Notes: generated from the sequence alone by a model not told the origin. A DNA stretch of 64,000 nt from Paenibacillus sp. D2_2 (GCF_031199965.1 NZ_CP133605.1:3690501-3754500), one strand, 5' to 3'; counted from the first letter of the stretch, positions 36,732 through 47,921 are shown. Made by a program: numbers and translations.

Positions 36732-38522
36732 ATGAGCACAGTACCAAAACGATCCGCCGTTGAGCAAGACCACACTTGGGAGCTTAAAGACCTGTTCACA
36801 AGCCAACAGGCATGGGACGCATCCTACAATGAATTAAAGGATTTGAAAAAGAAACCATCAGAATACGAGGGCAAGTTGGACACTCCACAAATCATCAAAG
36901 AAGTGTTCGTGCTCGAGGATGACATCTCACTCAAACTTGAGCGTCTGTACGTATATGCTCATCTTCATCATGATGAAGATACAACCAACCCTACATATCA
37001 GGCACTGCTTCAAAAAGCCAAGAAACTGAGCGTTGAGGTAAGCGAGGCATTATCCTTCATCACTCCTGAAATTCTGTCTCTTCCAGAGACTGAACTCGAT
37101 GCGCTGATCGATAACCCTGTGCTGGCCGATTATAAATTCACCCTGCAGGAGATAAAACGTGAGAAAGCACATGTCCTCAGTAAGGCTGAAGAAGCGTTGC
37201 TCGCTCAAGTAGGCAATTTATCTCAGGCACCACAGAGCATCTTTGGCATGATCAACAACGCCGATATGAAATTCCCGAACATTGAGGATGAGAACGGCAA
37301 GGAAGTCCCGCTTACCCATGGCAGTTATATTCAATATCTGGAGAATCCGAACCGGGATGTCCGCCGCCGTGCCTTCAAGGCCGTCTATGAAACTTATGCC
37401 AAGCAAAAGAACACGATCGCCGCTACCCTTAGTGCGAATGTGAACAAGAACATGTTCTATTCCCGTGTCCGCAAATATCCTTCTGTCCTGGAAATGTATT
37501 TGCAAGGGGATAACATTCCTCAAGAGGTCTATACCAATCTTATCGATACCATTCATGAGAGCCTGCCGCTTCTGCACCGCTATATGAATTTGCGCAAGAA
37601 GCTGCTGGGCGTAGACGAACTGCATATGTACGATCTGTTCGCTCCATTAGTTGAGGAATATAAATGGGATATCACTTATGATGAAGCCAAGCAGACCGTG
37701 CTTGAAGGATTGAAACCACTGGGTGAGGAATATCTTCAAGTGCTTCGCAAAAGCTTCGAGGACCGCTGGATCGATGTGTACGAGAACGAGGGTAAGCGGA
37801 CCGGTGCATACAGTTGGGGCGCTTACGGTACGCATCCGTACGTACTGCTCAACCATAAGGACAATCTGAATAGCATGTTCACTCTGGCGCATGAGATGGG
37901 CCATGCACTACACTCCTATTTCTCGGATGAAGCTCTGAAATATCGGGATGCGCAGTATACCATCTTCCTGGCCGAAGTTGCATCGACGACAAACGAAGCA
38001 CTGCTAATGGACTATCTGCTTAAGAAGTCTACTGATCCGAAACAGAAGCTTTATCTACTAACCTATTATGCTGATCAGTTCCGTACGACGATCTTCCGTC
38101 AGACGATGTTCGCCGAATTCGAGAAGATTGTACATGAGCGTGCTGAGGCCGGTGAATCACTGACACCGCAAGAGCTGTCGTCCATCTACTATGATCTCAA
38201 TGTGAAGTACCATGGCAACGAAATGAATGTCGATCAAGACATTGAGATGGAATGGGCACGGATTCCGCATTTCTACACCAGCTTCTATGTGTACAAATAT
38301 GCGACCGGGTTCTCCGCGGCTACCAGCTTCTCCAAGAAGATCCTTGAGGAAGGTAAGCCGGCAGTAGATAGCTATCTCGGATTTCTGAAGAGCGGAGGCA
38401 GCGACTTCTCCATTAACATTCTGAGCAAAGCCGGAGTGGATATGTCGTCTCCGGAGCCGATCCGCGAAGCGATGAGCGTGTTCGAGGATGTCATCAAACA
38501 AATGGAAGAGCTGACGAAATAA
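36732..38522 (+). CDS. pepF: Oligoendopeptidase F (M3B)
   Basis: Zinc metallopeptidase of the M3B family, about 596 aa from ATG 36732, the standard length and start (behind AGAGGAGG). The active site HEMGHALH lies in TLAHEMGHALHSYFS, with the third metal Glu in AEVASTTNE. It cleaves short peptides in the cytoplasm. An in-frame TTG at 36603, with AGGAGG from the repeat 12 bases upstream, would add about 43 residues with a hydrophobic stretch (LPLLLSSCLLFSGIFA), looking like a signal sequence. I prefer the downstream start but note the upstream one as an alternative. Confidence 0.9.
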   Translation: MSTVPKRSAVEQDHTWELKDLFTSQQAWDASYNELKDLKKKPSEYEGKLDTPQIIKEVFVLEDDISLKLERLYVYAHLHHDEDTTNPTYQALLQKAKKLSVEVSEALSFITPEILSLPETELDALIDNPVLADYKFTLQEIKREKAHVLSKAEEALLAQVGNLSQAPQSIFGMINNADMKFPNIEDENGKEVPLTHGSYIQYLENPNRDVRRRAFKAVYETYAKQKNTIAATLSANVNKNMFYSRVRKYPSVLEMYLQGDNIPQEVYTNLIDTIHESLPLLHRYMNLRKKLLGVDELHMYDLFAPLVEEYKWDITYDEAKQTVLEGLKPLGEEYLQVLRKSFEDRWIDVYENEGKRTGAYSWGAYGTHPYVLLNHKDNLNSMFTLAHEMGHALHSYFSDEALKYRDAQYTIFLAEVASTTNEALLMDYLLKKSTDPKQKLYLLTYYADQFRTTIFRQTMFAEFEKIVHERAEAGESLTPQELSSIYYDLNVKYHGNEMNVDQDIEMEWARIPHFYTSFYVYKYATGFSAATSFSKKILEEGKPAVDSYLGFLKSGGSDFSINILSKAGVDMSSPEPIREAMSVFEDVIKQMEELTK

Positions 38523-38555
38523 TCGCCAGATAGTCCCTTTACATTCAGCGTCATT

Positions 38556-38594
38556 AAAAAATCCCTTGCCCCTTGTGGGAGAGGGATTTATACT
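38556..38594 (+). terminator. Rho-independent terminator of pepF
   Basis: AATCCCTT ... AGGGATT stem preceded by A6 and followed by a T-poor tail; it starts 35 bases after the pepF stop. The weak T-run lowers confidence. Confidence 0.6.
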
Positions 38595-38622
38595 GTCTAT
38601 AAGAAGAAGGAGGTGTTACCTC

Positions 38623-38949
38623 ATGAAAATCCAATGGTCTCTTATCCTTGCTCTGATCTTTGCGCTAATTACCGCGGTCTTTGCCGTAATTAACGTGGAT
38701 ACAGTCGATGTGAACTTACTGTTCGGGACGGTCAGCCTGCCAAAGATTCTGCTCATCCTTGGATGTACGCTGCTCGGCGGCATTATTGTCGGTTCTTTCG
38801 GTATTTTCCGCGGTTACCGTCTACAGAAGCAAGTCAAAACATTGAATGCCAAGCTTGTACATATTCAAGAAGCTACTGGCTATGTTTTTCCGGAAGCGAA
38901 GCCAGAAGAGCAGCAGCCTACTGAAGAACAGCCTTCGACAAATAGCTAA
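38623..38949 (+). CDS. LapA-family (DUF1049) membrane protein
   Basis: 108-aa protein; start at ATG 38623, seven bases after AAGGAGGTG. Two TM helices (LILALIFALITAVFAVINVD and LLILGCTLLGGIIVGSFGIF) and a coiled-coil-forming basic segment (YRLQKQVKTLNAKLVHIQE) match the LapA/DUF1049 family. A Glu/Gln/Pro-rich tail follows. Its role in Bacillota is unclear; LapA homologues associate with envelope biogenesis. Confidence 0.85.
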   Translation: MKIQWSLILALIFALITAVFAVINVDTVDVNLLFGTVSLPKILLILGCTLLGGIIVGSFGIFRGYRLQKQVKTLNAKLVHIQEATGYVFPEAKPEEQQPTEEQPSTNS

Positions 38950-39050
38950 TCGGAGCCTTTTCTTAAATTTTTGATTGAGCAATACGAAGAACAAGCGAGC
39001 AATACTGTTTCAAAGTGCAGTACCTGATCTAACAATGGAGGATTATAACG

Positions 39051-40089
39051 ATGAACATAGAACCCAATGAAGCTTATATTCTAGATCTTTTAAAAAGATT
39101 GCTAGATACACCAAGCCCAACCGGCTATACGCACGAAGCCATCGAACTTGTTCGCGCAGAAGCCGAAGCGCTGGGCATCCCTTTCTCCTTGAACGAGAAA
39201 GGCGGCGCCCTGCTCACTTTGAAGGGCAGCGACTCATCCCGTAGAATCGCGATTAGCGCTCATATCGACACGCTCGGAGCGATGGTTCGTTCCATCACTT
39301 CGAGCGGAACGCTGAAGCTAACCTCAGTGGGCGGCTTTATGATGAACAGTATCGAGAACGAATACTGTGTGATCCATACTCGTGACGGCAAGAAATATAC
39401 CGGAACAATTCTATCCCAGCATCCATCCGTACACGTCTACGATGATGCTCGTAGCTACAAGCGCGAGGAAGCGAATATGGAAGTTCGCATCGATGAAATG
39501 GTGGAGAACAAAGAGGATGTCCTGAAGCTCGGCATTTCCGTAGGCGACTTTATCTCCTTCGACTCCCGGGCTGTTATTACACCGAGTGGGTATGTAAAAT
39601 CCCGTCACCTTGATGACAAAGCCAGTGTTGCCGCCCTGTTCGGACTGATCGAATCGAGTAAGCGCGAAGGCTGGACACCGAAGCATGACCTTGTATTCCT
39701 CTTCTCCAATTATGAGGAGGTCGGTCATGGAGCAGCCTCACTGCCGGAAGGCATCAACGAGATGATCGCCGTTGATATGGGCGCGATGGGTGATGACCTC
39801 AGCTGCAAAGAAACTGATGTATCGATCTGCGCCAAGGACTCCAGCGGCCCTTATGATTATGATATGACCTGGCAAGCTGATCGAGTTAGCCAAGCAGCTT
39901 GAAATTCCGTTCGCGGTTGATATTTATCCGTATTACGGCTCAGACGCCTCCGCCGCTCTGCGCGCTGGCAACAACATCCGCGCCGCACTGATCGGCCCGG
40001 GTGTTCACGCTTCACATGCGATGGAACGGACGCATACACAAGCGGTGATTAATACAGCTAAGCTCCTTGCCGCATATGTCAAGCAGTAA
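39051..40089 (+). CDS. M42 family metallopeptidase (frameshifted)
   Basis: About 346 aa after repair. Dinuclear metal aminopeptidase of the M42 family: metal-binding His in AISAHIDTLGAM, Asp in SRHLDDKASV, Glu pair in SNYEEVGHG, and late His in GPGVHASHAMERTH. The frame breaks near 39870 (MTWQAD / KLIELAK); one indel restores the rest. It lies in its own transcript, with a terminator at 40140-40173. M42 peptidases release N-terminal residues from peptides in the cytoplasm. Confidence 0.83.
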
Positions 40090-40138
40090 TGGAACACTAT
40101 CCTTCCAAATGACTGCAAGGGATTAGTAGCTAATACAG

Positions 40139-40174
40139 GAGAAAGGCGTCTCTTACTTAGGCGCCTTTCTTTCT
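40139..40174 (+). terminator. Rho-independent terminator of the M42 gene
   Basis: GAAAGGCG ... CGCCTTTC stem followed by TTTCTGC, 50 bases after the peptidase stop. Confidence 0.85.
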
Positions 40175-40277
40175 GCTTCTATCTGATCAACAATTACCGT
40201 TCATAATAATTAGTAACTATACATAGAAAAGCAAGCTTTTTATACCTACTAAAACTATAGCAAAAGGAGATCTATAA

Positions 40278-42310
40278 TTGAAAAAAACAGCTAGTTTATT
40301 GTTAATTCTTACGATTTTTATCCTTAATAATTTTTTTCCACCACAAAGTATTAAAGCCGCAACCCCTTATTCAATAAGCAATGTTCATTCCAATTATTTG
40401 GGCGCATCCTTATTAGATAGTGACGGCTCCATATGGAATTGGGATTCAGAGGAGCTTACGAGAGTACCTGAATTACGTGATATTATTCAAGTAAAGTATG
40501 GCTACGGATTAAAAAAAGATGGTACTGTATGGGAAACGAGTCCTCATACCTACCAAATCGTTGGCCTAGAAAATATTATATCTATTGGTAGTAGCATTGC
40601 ATTAAAAAGTGACGGAACTGTATGGCGATTTTCAAATGATACTTACCCAGAGAAAATAGACGGTCTAAGCGATATCGTACAAATCTCAGGAGGATATGCA
40701 CTTAAAAGTGATGGTACTGTATGGGACATATACCATGTTACTACAGAGCAATCGATAACTGTACCAGAACAGATTCAAGGGTTTGAAAATATTTCCATGA
40801 TTTCTGGTGATAACAGTATGGTTGTAGCGCTTAAAAAAGATGGAACCGTTCAAGTGTTAGGAAAAAATTATCGAGGCGAATTGGGTCGTGATCCTGCTGA
40901 TTTTATAGATTCTGATACTAAATATGAAGAAGCCTACGAACCTGTTAATATCCCTACTCTTTCTAACGTAAAGGCAGTCTACGTGGCTTCACCTAATGTA
41001 GGGTATGCACTCTTTGCACTTAAAGAAGACGGATCGCTTTGGTCTTGGGGAAGTCATTATAATGGAGCATTAGGAATTGGGGATATCGGGTCAAGCTATA
41101 CATACATCCCTACTAAAATAACCGGGATACCTAAAGTAAAACAATTCGATACCATCGGCACGACAAGTTATATTATTGGAGAAGACGGAAGTTTATGGAC
41201 ATGGGACTTAACTCCAGCGGATTAATGGGTAATATAAAATCTATACCCCGGATTCAAAAACCTATGCGTCTATCTATTAAATTAGATTCTAAAAAGAAAT
41301 TTGCATCTTATACAAAACGTGTACTTATTGATGGAGTAGAGCCTCAATTGAACACTCCTGTAGCAACATTAGATGAAAATAACCGGCTACTTGTTCCCTT
41401 TAGCGTTGCAAAAAGTGCTGCTGCAAAGTTAAACAAGACTCCTGAGATTACAAGTGCTTCCCTACAAGGAAGTATGATAAATAAAAATGGAGTTCAATAT
41501 GTTCTTCTTGATTCATTAAAAGAGATGTTAGGATTATCCATCGAGAATGATCGTTATGGGATGACTATTAATTTGATCACTTCACCTAATCCTGATTCAA
41601 AAGTCGACTCAACTAACAGACTAATTCGTACAACTAACTTACCTAAAAATTCAGGTTCTTTCCCATATATATTACAAAACGTACCTAATAGTATGTATGA
41701 AATGACCTTTCCAACATCAAAAAATAAAAACAAAAAAAATTCTGCTCAATTATGGAAAAATGACGATTCTCTCTCCGTGTTTGTTACTGATGAAGATGTA
41801 AATGAATGGGCTCGAACTGTTAGCACATATTATGATTTAATGCTAAATGTTGATTACAGAACTATCAACTATCAATGGGCAGATGAAGTATTCCCTCTCC
41901 TAAGTGGTAATTATAATGAGACTTACATGAAAGGCCAAATTAGAAGTTATGTCGATTGGGTAAAGAAAAATAAAATTGTTATGAGAGGATATGCCAAGCC
42001 TGAGCCATCTATAATATATAATCCTGGAGGAAACAACTTATATTACATTAGAACTACATTTTCATATGAAATTCTGCAAGCAAATTCATCTAAATATATT
42101 ACACCATCGCCGAGTGCAAAAATAATTACAAAACCTAAAAAGGGGATTGTTGGTAAATACGAATTGTACTATGATGTTCCTTTAACTTATCCTTTGTGGT
42201 TTAGTCTTAATAACGATAGGAAATCCATTCGTGCAGGTAATACAGAGTTAATGAATATCTATTATCATTCCCAGTTATTCGAAACCCCATGGGAAGAAGT
42301 TGCAGGCTAA
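40278..42310 (+). CDS. Secreted RCC1-repeat protein with copper amine oxidase-like N-terminal domain (frameshifted)
   Basis: About 677 aa, starting at TTG after AAAGGAGAT. An N-terminal signal peptide (KKTASLLLILTIFILNNFFP) precedes RCC1 beta-propeller repeats (residues about 45-315; motifs LKSDGTVW, LKKDGTVQVLG, LKEDGSLWSWG). A copper amine oxidase-like N-terminal domain follows (VLIDGVEPQLNTPVATLDEN, then SLKEMLGLSIENDRYGMTIN). The frame breaks at GGG 41203-41205; one base joins LWTW to GLNSSGLMGN and completes the repeat. The combination suggests a cell-surface adhesion or binding protein; its partner is unknown. Confidence 0.78.
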
Positions 42311-42342
42311 TTCCCACTTTAGCAATGAATTACGCTTTAACC

Positions 42343-42392
42343 GAAAAAACCACCGGATCAAGGATTCTAATCCTATTCCGGTGGTTTTCCTT
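42343..42392. terminator. Bidirectional terminator
   Basis: AAAACCACCGGAT ... ATtCCGGTGGTTTT stem with flanking A and T tracts, between the convergent RCC1 protein and ABC-F genes. Confidence 0.9.
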
Positions 42393-42450
42393 ATCATTTT
42401 CTTGCCAAATTCACTTAACCCATTTGTCTCGTTGAACTCTTTACACTACT

Positions 42451-44452
42451 TTATTGATTGCGCTGGCTCTCAATCTTCTCAGCAAGCTCGTTCAAGTAGG
42501 TCCAGCGCTCGATCAAATGCTCCAACTCTGCTTCGGCAGTCTGTTGCTCCTGCATCAGCTCTTGAAGCCTTACTGCATCACTGGCCGATTGCTCCATCTC
42601 CGTACTAATCGCGGTCAATCGCGCTTCTGTCGCTTCGATCTTCCCGTCGATCGCTTCATACTCGCGCTGTTCATTAAAGCTGAACTTCAGCCGCTCCGTA
42701 CGTGCAGCCCGGCCAGAAGTGCCAGCAGCCTCATCCTGAGCAGCAACTCCACTAGAGCTGCCGTTTCCGTTTGCATTTCCCCCGTTACTGTTGGTTCTCT
42801 TAGCTAATCCAATGCGTTCTGAATCTGCATCCTGAGTGCCGCCAATGTCGCCGCGCTGTATTCGCTCCTGATAGTCGCTATAATCACCAACGTGAACAGC
42901 TACCTTCCCACCGCCTTCAAAGGCCATAATTTTATCCACGGTGCGGTCGAGGAAGTATCGATCATGGGATACCGTGAATACAGCGCCCGGGAATTCATCC
43001 AAATAAGCTTCCAACACAGTCAAAGTCTGAATATCCAAATCATTTGTCGGTTCGTCCAGCAGCAATACGTTCGGAGCGCTCATCAACACGCGCAGCAGAT
43101 ACAAGCGTCTTCTCTCCCCGCCGGATAGCTTCTCGATGGGTGTCCACTGCATTGCGCCTGTGAATAGGAAGCGCTCCAGCATTTGACTGGCGCTAATTCG
43201 TGAACCGTCTGCCGTTGTTACAAGCTCGGCTTCGTCCTTAATATAATCTAGGACGCGCATCTTTCCATCCATCTCTTGATGCTCTTGCGTATAATAGCCA
43301 AGCTTAACCGTTGTACCAAGCTCAATCTCGCCTGCATCAGGCTGAATTCGCCCCGCAATCATGTTGAGCAGCGTCGATTTACCACTTCCGTTCAGACCGA
43401 TAATTCCGACGCGATCTCCAGGCACCGCCGTATAATTCAAGCCGGAAATTAACTCACGCTCCCCGAATGATTTGCTCAAATCGCTGATCTCCAGGATCTT
43501 CGCCCCAACCGTGTGGAAGCGACCGAAATATCCACTGAATCGCTCTTATAATCAGTCCCTTGCGACTGCAGCTTCTCAAAGCGCTCGATTCGTGCCCTCT
43601 GCTTCGTGGAACGTGCTTTGGCACCGCGCCGAATCCAGGCCAGCTCTGTTCGCAGCAGATTTTGCCGCTTCTGCTCCGATGCTGCCTCCCGCTCTTCCCG
43701 TTCGCTCTTCAGCTCTAGGAACCGGCTATAATTCGCTTCATACCGGAACAGACGTCCATGATCCAGCTCCAACATAACATTGCAGACTCGATCGAGAAAA
43801 TAACGATCATGAGTAATCAGCAAAAGAGCGCCACGACGCTTCTGCAGAAATGATTCCAGCCATCCGACCGTATCATTATCGAGATGGTTCGTGGGCTCAT
43901 CCATGATCAAGAGCTCTGATGGAATGATCAGTGCAGAAGCCAAGGCCACCCGTTTTCGCTGGCCACCTGACAGGCTGCCGACCTTCTGACTGAAATCGGT
44001 GATTCCAAGCTTGGATAGAACCGTCTTGGCCTCATTCTCCAAATTCCAAGCTGAGGTCCGATCCATCTCCTGCGTTAATCGAGTTACTCGTTCAGCAAGC
44101 GCTTGGTCACCTGGAAGCATCTCCAACAGATCCATCGCTTCCATATATTCTGACACGACCTGCAGCTGTGGATCTTCCCCTGAAATACCGCTCTAAGAAC
44201 AGTAAGTTCAGCGTCAAATTCCGGATTCTGGGCCAAATAGGAGACACGAATGTCTCTATTTATAGCAACCTTGCCCTCATCGGCCTGATCGAGTCCAGCA
44301 ATAACACGCAGGAATGTCGATTTCCCCGTCCCATTTACCCCGATCACACCGATTTTATTATTCTCATCCATCCCGAAGGAAGCGTCCTGGAACAGGACCT
44401 TCTCGCCATAGGTTTTGGTCAAATGCTCAACTGTCATGATATTCATTGTCAT
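42451..44452 (-). CDS. yfmR: ABC-F ATPase, YfmR/Uup type (two frameshifts)
   Basis: About 667-aa ABC-F protein with two ATPase domains. Domain 1 has GVNGTGKSTFLRV, LSGGQRKRVALASAL and LLIMDEPTNHLD; domain 2 has GLNGSGKSTLLNM, LSGGERRRLYLLRVL and LLLDEPTNDLD. A C-terminal coiled coil follows (DGKIEATEARLTAISTEMEQ). Breaks lie at C-runs 44177-44180 and 43503-43506 (plus strand); one base at each rejoins FQGEDPQLQ and TRLGAKILEISD. The tail favours the YfmR/Uup group, which acts on stalled ribosomes, over antibiotic-resistance ABC-F types. Confidence 0.85.
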
Positions 44453-44505
44453 TTCCCTACTTTTCTGTTCGATTAATACGATATCAATGAAAGGTGATGT
44501 TCATG

Positions 44506-45327
44506 CTAGGCTAAAATAACTCCCAGCCCCCAGGCAATGAAACCGGCTGCCGCGGAGCTGATTATATTAACCGCATCATTGCTCATCCAGCTCCAGCCGC
44601 GCTCCGGCAAAGTAGCCTGGCCGCAATGCTCACCAACCTCAACGACCTTACCACATTGTTTGCAGCGGTACATCTTCTGCACCGTTGCACCTAGCAGTGA
44701 ATCCGCCATCGCTCCAGCAAATCCAGACACCGCGCCGATAATAATCCATTTCCATAGCGTAATCGAGATGAAGTCCTGCGCCGCGTTGGTCCATCCCAAC
44801 AGCAGCCAAGCAGCTCCGCCAATAATTCCAGCGCCAATCAGTGCTGCCATGCTGCCAAGCGATGATATTCCTCCAGAAGTTCCTGGTGGAACAACTCTCC
44901 AGTTCAACACGGAACGAGGCGGTCTTTTGCTCAGCCCACCCCATTCTGTAGCCCAAGTATCCGCAGTAACAGCTGCCATAGATCCTATGAAGAAAAATGC
45001 CCAAGCCGGATTCGGCCACAGTGCATTCAATATGCAAGCAACCATCCCAAGTCCACCATTTGCGAACACCTGTCCAGCGTCACGCCTGCCGCTCTTGGCA
45101 TAGGATCTCTCCAGCTCTGCCTTGCGGTCACCGCGAAGCTTGGAAAATATTGATGAGGTCACAAAGAACAGGATCAGAATCCCGAACCAAAATAAATTGC
45201 CGGCGGCGTAATACACCGTACCCATAATGACAGCAGCAACAGCTCCCGACAAAGACAATGACCTCTTCCAATAGGCCGCTCCAGCGATAAAAAGGGCGCA
45301 TAACGCCCCGATAATCCAATCTATCAT
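44506..45327 (-). CDS. DUF92 membrane protein
   Basis: Intact 273-aa integral membrane protein with about eight TM segments, of the DUF92 family (related to plant phytyl-phosphate kinase VTE6). Typical motifs are GSMAAVTADTWATEWG and PGTSGGISSLGSMAALIGAG. A conserved Cys pair lies in YRCKQCGKVV with CGQATLPERGWSW later. Its bacterial substrate is unknown. Its start codon overlaps the FAH-family stop (about 1 base), so it is probably coupled to that gene. Confidence 0.85.
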   Translation of the reverse strand: MIDWIIGALCALFIAGAAYWKRSLSLSGAVAAVIMGTVYYAAGNLFWFGILILFFVTSSIFSKLRGDRKAELERSYAKSGRRDAGQVFANGGLGMVACILNALWPNPAWAFFFIGSMAAVTADTWATEWGGLSKRPPRSVLNWRVVPPGTSGGISSLGSMAALIGAGIIGGAAWLLLGWTNAAQDFISITLWKWIIIGAVSGFAGAMADSLLGATVQKMYRCKQCGKVVEVGEHCGQATLPERGWSWMSNDAVNIISSAAAGFIAWGLGVILA

Positions 45328-45977
45328 TATGACTGCCCCGAGGCCGCTGGACCGCTGACAATGTCACAGCTTCCAAGCACCTGGGTACCATAGGAGATCT
45401 CCAGTCGCTCCCCCTTGTATACAGGGCCTACTCCCTCCGGAGTGCCTGTGAAAATATGATCTCCTTCGCCCAGTCCATAGCGCTCAGCTATAAAATCGAT
45501 AATCTGCTGCAGTGGAAAGATCATGTTGGCAATATTACCGCGTTGGACGATCTCGCCGTTCTTGCGCAGAATAAAGTCCTGCTTCGCAGTCTCTTCCGCT
45601 CCCGGAAATGCAATGTATGGGGTCATAGGGGCAGAGTTGCGGAATGCCTTAGCTGCCGTCCACGGATGGCCCTTGGCCTTCAGCCCGTTCTGGACATCAC
45701 GCAGTGTGAAGTCAATCCCAAATGCCATTACGTCTACGAGCTCATCAACTGACATCCCCGGCTTATAATCGCGGGCAACACGCAGAACGAGTTCAGTCTC
45801 ATAATGAACTTCGCCTTGTACTGCAGGTAACTCAAGCTTAGAATCGGCCATCGGTACAACCGCATGGGACGGTTTCATGAATATCATCGGTTCCTTCGGT
45901 ACCTCATTGCCTAATTCCTCGGCATGCAGCCGATAGTTACGTCCGACGCAATATACGTTAGCTATTGTTCTATTCAC
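45327..45977 (-). CDS. Fumarylacetoacetate hydrolase-family protein
   Basis: Intact 216-aa FAH-superfamily protein. It has CVGRNYRLHAEELGN near the start, the metal-binding E-x-E in VHYETELVLRVARDY, Asp in FGIDFTLRDVQ, and GDHIFTGTPEGVGPV. Such proteins hydrolyse or decarboxylate acylpyruvate-type metabolites such as acylpyruvates or oxaloacetate; the exact substrate is unknown. It lies directly downstream of MITE-like copy 3. Confidence 0.85.
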   Translation of the reverse strand: MNRTIANVYCVGRNYRLHAEELGNEVPKEPMIFMKPSHAVVPMADSKLELPAVQGEVHYETELVLRVARDYKPGMSVDELVDVMAFGIDFTLRDVQNGLKAKGHPWTAAKAFRNSAPMTPYIAFPGAEETAKQDFILRKNGEIVQRGNIANMIFPLQQIIDFIAERYGLGEGDHIFTGTPEGVGPVYKGERLEISYGTQVLGSCDIVSGPAASGQS

Positions 45978-45995
45978 TATTTATATCTCCTTTAT

Positions 45996-46163
45996 TTAAG
46001 AGGTAGTTCAAAAAGTTCGCTTTTGATCACGAAGTAAATCAGGAAGTGATGTCAGCATCGAATCTTGAATTCAGCCGGGACTTCCGGTGCTCACGTACCA
46101 ACTACGTACGCTCCGCTCCTCACTCCCTAGCTTCAACCAACCTTCTCGGTGTTCTTTTTGAAC
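45996..46163 (-). repeat. MITE-like repeat, copy 3
   Basis: 168-base copy in copy-1 orientation, immediately upstream of the FAH-family start. It keeps both ends (GTTCAAAAAGTTCGCTTTTG / TTCTTTTTGAAC) but has a 13-base deletion next to the second end, removing the CTGAAAATCGTAC block. Confidence 0.85.
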
Positions 46164-46520
46164 TTTCATTTGTTGAGTAGTTCAATCTATGTAAGTTATA
46201 TTTACGGCATAAATGCAAAAACAACGGACACTTGCGGCCTGTACCCTGAGAAAATGGTTGTCAGCCCCTTTTCGTACCCGTTGTCAAAATTCGCACGAAT
46301 ATCCACAGCGGAATTCAGCGTACCTATGACGATTGTGACATAGAAACCTACCTTTTTGCAAGTATCTGCGACTCAGTCAACGCTCGGCTTACAGATATAG
46401 AAAACCTCTAACGAGGCCTTTTGCCGTTCTAACGGAAATCACAGACACTATTATGATTACTACGACGGATTTGGAATTTTAACATCAGTCCCTCTGTTTA
46501 CTTATAAATTATATACCCAT
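46164..46520. other. Intergenic region, no gene seen
   Basis: About 360 bases between the repeat and the CapA-like terminator. No ORF with a ribosome site was seen. It contains two short TAACG motifs near 46410 and 46435 that echo the palindromic repeat at 35.1 kb, without a complete copy. Confidence 0.45.
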
Positions 46521-46550
46521 AAAAAATACCGATCTATTATAGATCGGCGG
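46521..46550 (-). terminator. Rho-independent terminator of the CapA-like gene
   Basis: Minus-strand stem CCGATCTATAATAGATCGG followed by TATTTTTTATG. Confidence 0.9.
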
Positions 46551-46583
46551 ATAATTGCAGTAAGCACTATAATTTTTCACTCA

Positions 46584-47921
46584 TCAAGACTTTTTCCTCA
46601 CTTCTCCGGAAGCATCAATCTTAATCCCCGGCGACAAAGCCTCTATTTCCTTCAGCATCTTAGCTCCATCCTTCTCATTCATCGGAACCGGCTGGCCGAT
46701 TTCCGTGAAATAAGGTGTCAGCTTCAATTGGCAATCCGCGTTCTTGCTGCATTTTACAGAGAAAACCGCAGTCTCCCATGTCTTGGGATCATTCGATTTC
46801 GTAAAGATAAAATTCCCCGTGCTGTATGCAATCCATTTACCCTTGTATTGTTCAATTCCTTGCATTACATGGGGATGTCCGCCGATAACCAGGTCAGCGC
46901 CAGCATCGATGAAGGCATGGGATAGATTCGTCTGATGCTCTTCCAGCTTGGTTACCCTCTCCTTGCCCCAATGGGTTACGACCAGCACCAGATCTGCCTT
47001 CTTACGGGCCTCCTGAATGGCTTTAACTGCGAGAGTGGAGTCATACACTGCTGCCACCCCGGCATTATTCTTGCCAGCCATCCAGCTATTCTGCGGGATT
47101 ACCCGACTGAAGCCAAACAGCGCGATCTTAATCCCCTTACGTTCGAAGTAGACTGGCGCATAGGCCTCATCGCGATTACTGCCCGCGCCGACATATTGGA
47201 TCTTATTGTCCTTCAAATGCTGAATTGTATCCAGCAGTCCTTCCACCCCTTGGTCAAGAGTATGGTTGTTTGCTAGATTAACCGCATCAACACCGGCTTT
47301 GGCCAACTCGCTGAGCGCCTTTGGAGATGACTTGAACACGAAAGTCTTGTCTTCAGCCGCAGTCCCCCATATGTAACCGGCGTCTCCAGGTTGAGCACGG
47401 TAAGGTCGTCACCTTGGAACAGCTCCTTAACATATTGGTAAGGAAAATCATAGCCCTGCTTCTCTAGGACTTTCGCCACGTTTCCCGAGAAGATCGTATC
47501 GCCGCCGAAATGAATCAATACCTGGTCTCCAGAGGCTGTCTCTTCCGGGGTCGGATTCACTTCTGTTGCAGGACTGGAACCCTGCTCTGAATCATCCAGT
47601 AATCCATCGGTCGATGAATTCGCTTGCCCAGGCGTATTCGAATCCGAATCCGTCTGAGCAGAATCGTCCTCGCTCGCATTTGGCGGCTGATTCTCATGCT
47701 GGGAAACATCCGGCATCTCATACAATCCATGGTTTGTCTGCTCTTGCTGTTGATTATTCTTGTTATCCCCCTGGACCGTACGATAATCAAGATAGTAATA
47801 AGTCCCTAGCACAATAATAATAAAGATCAGCAAGCCGTTCAGGGCCAGCCAAAAACCGGCTTAGGCGGCGATCCTGCTCCTGTTTTCTTTTTTGATTCTT
47901 TTCAGATCTTGGTGGATACAT
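46584..47921 (-). CDS. CapA-family (PGA_cap) membrane-anchored protein (two frameshifts)
   Basis: About 445 aa; start inferred at ATG 47921 behind GAAGGAG. A cationic N-terminus leads into a single TM (LNGLLIFIIIVLGTYYYLDY). A long low-complexity Gln/Asn/Ser/Thr/Pro region follows, then the PGA_cap metallophosphatase-like domain (HFGGDTIFSGNVAKVLEKQG, VNLANNHTLDQG, GGHPHVMQGIE). Breaks lie at the A-run 47851-47855 and the C-run 47364-47368 (plus strand); one base at each repairs the frame. CapA proteins act in poly-gamma-glutamate or polysaccharide envelope assembly. Confidence 0.8.

Noticed and set aside
46375..46450. Further copy of the palindromic repeat
   Set aside because: Only isolated TAACG motifs match; the palindrome is incomplete.
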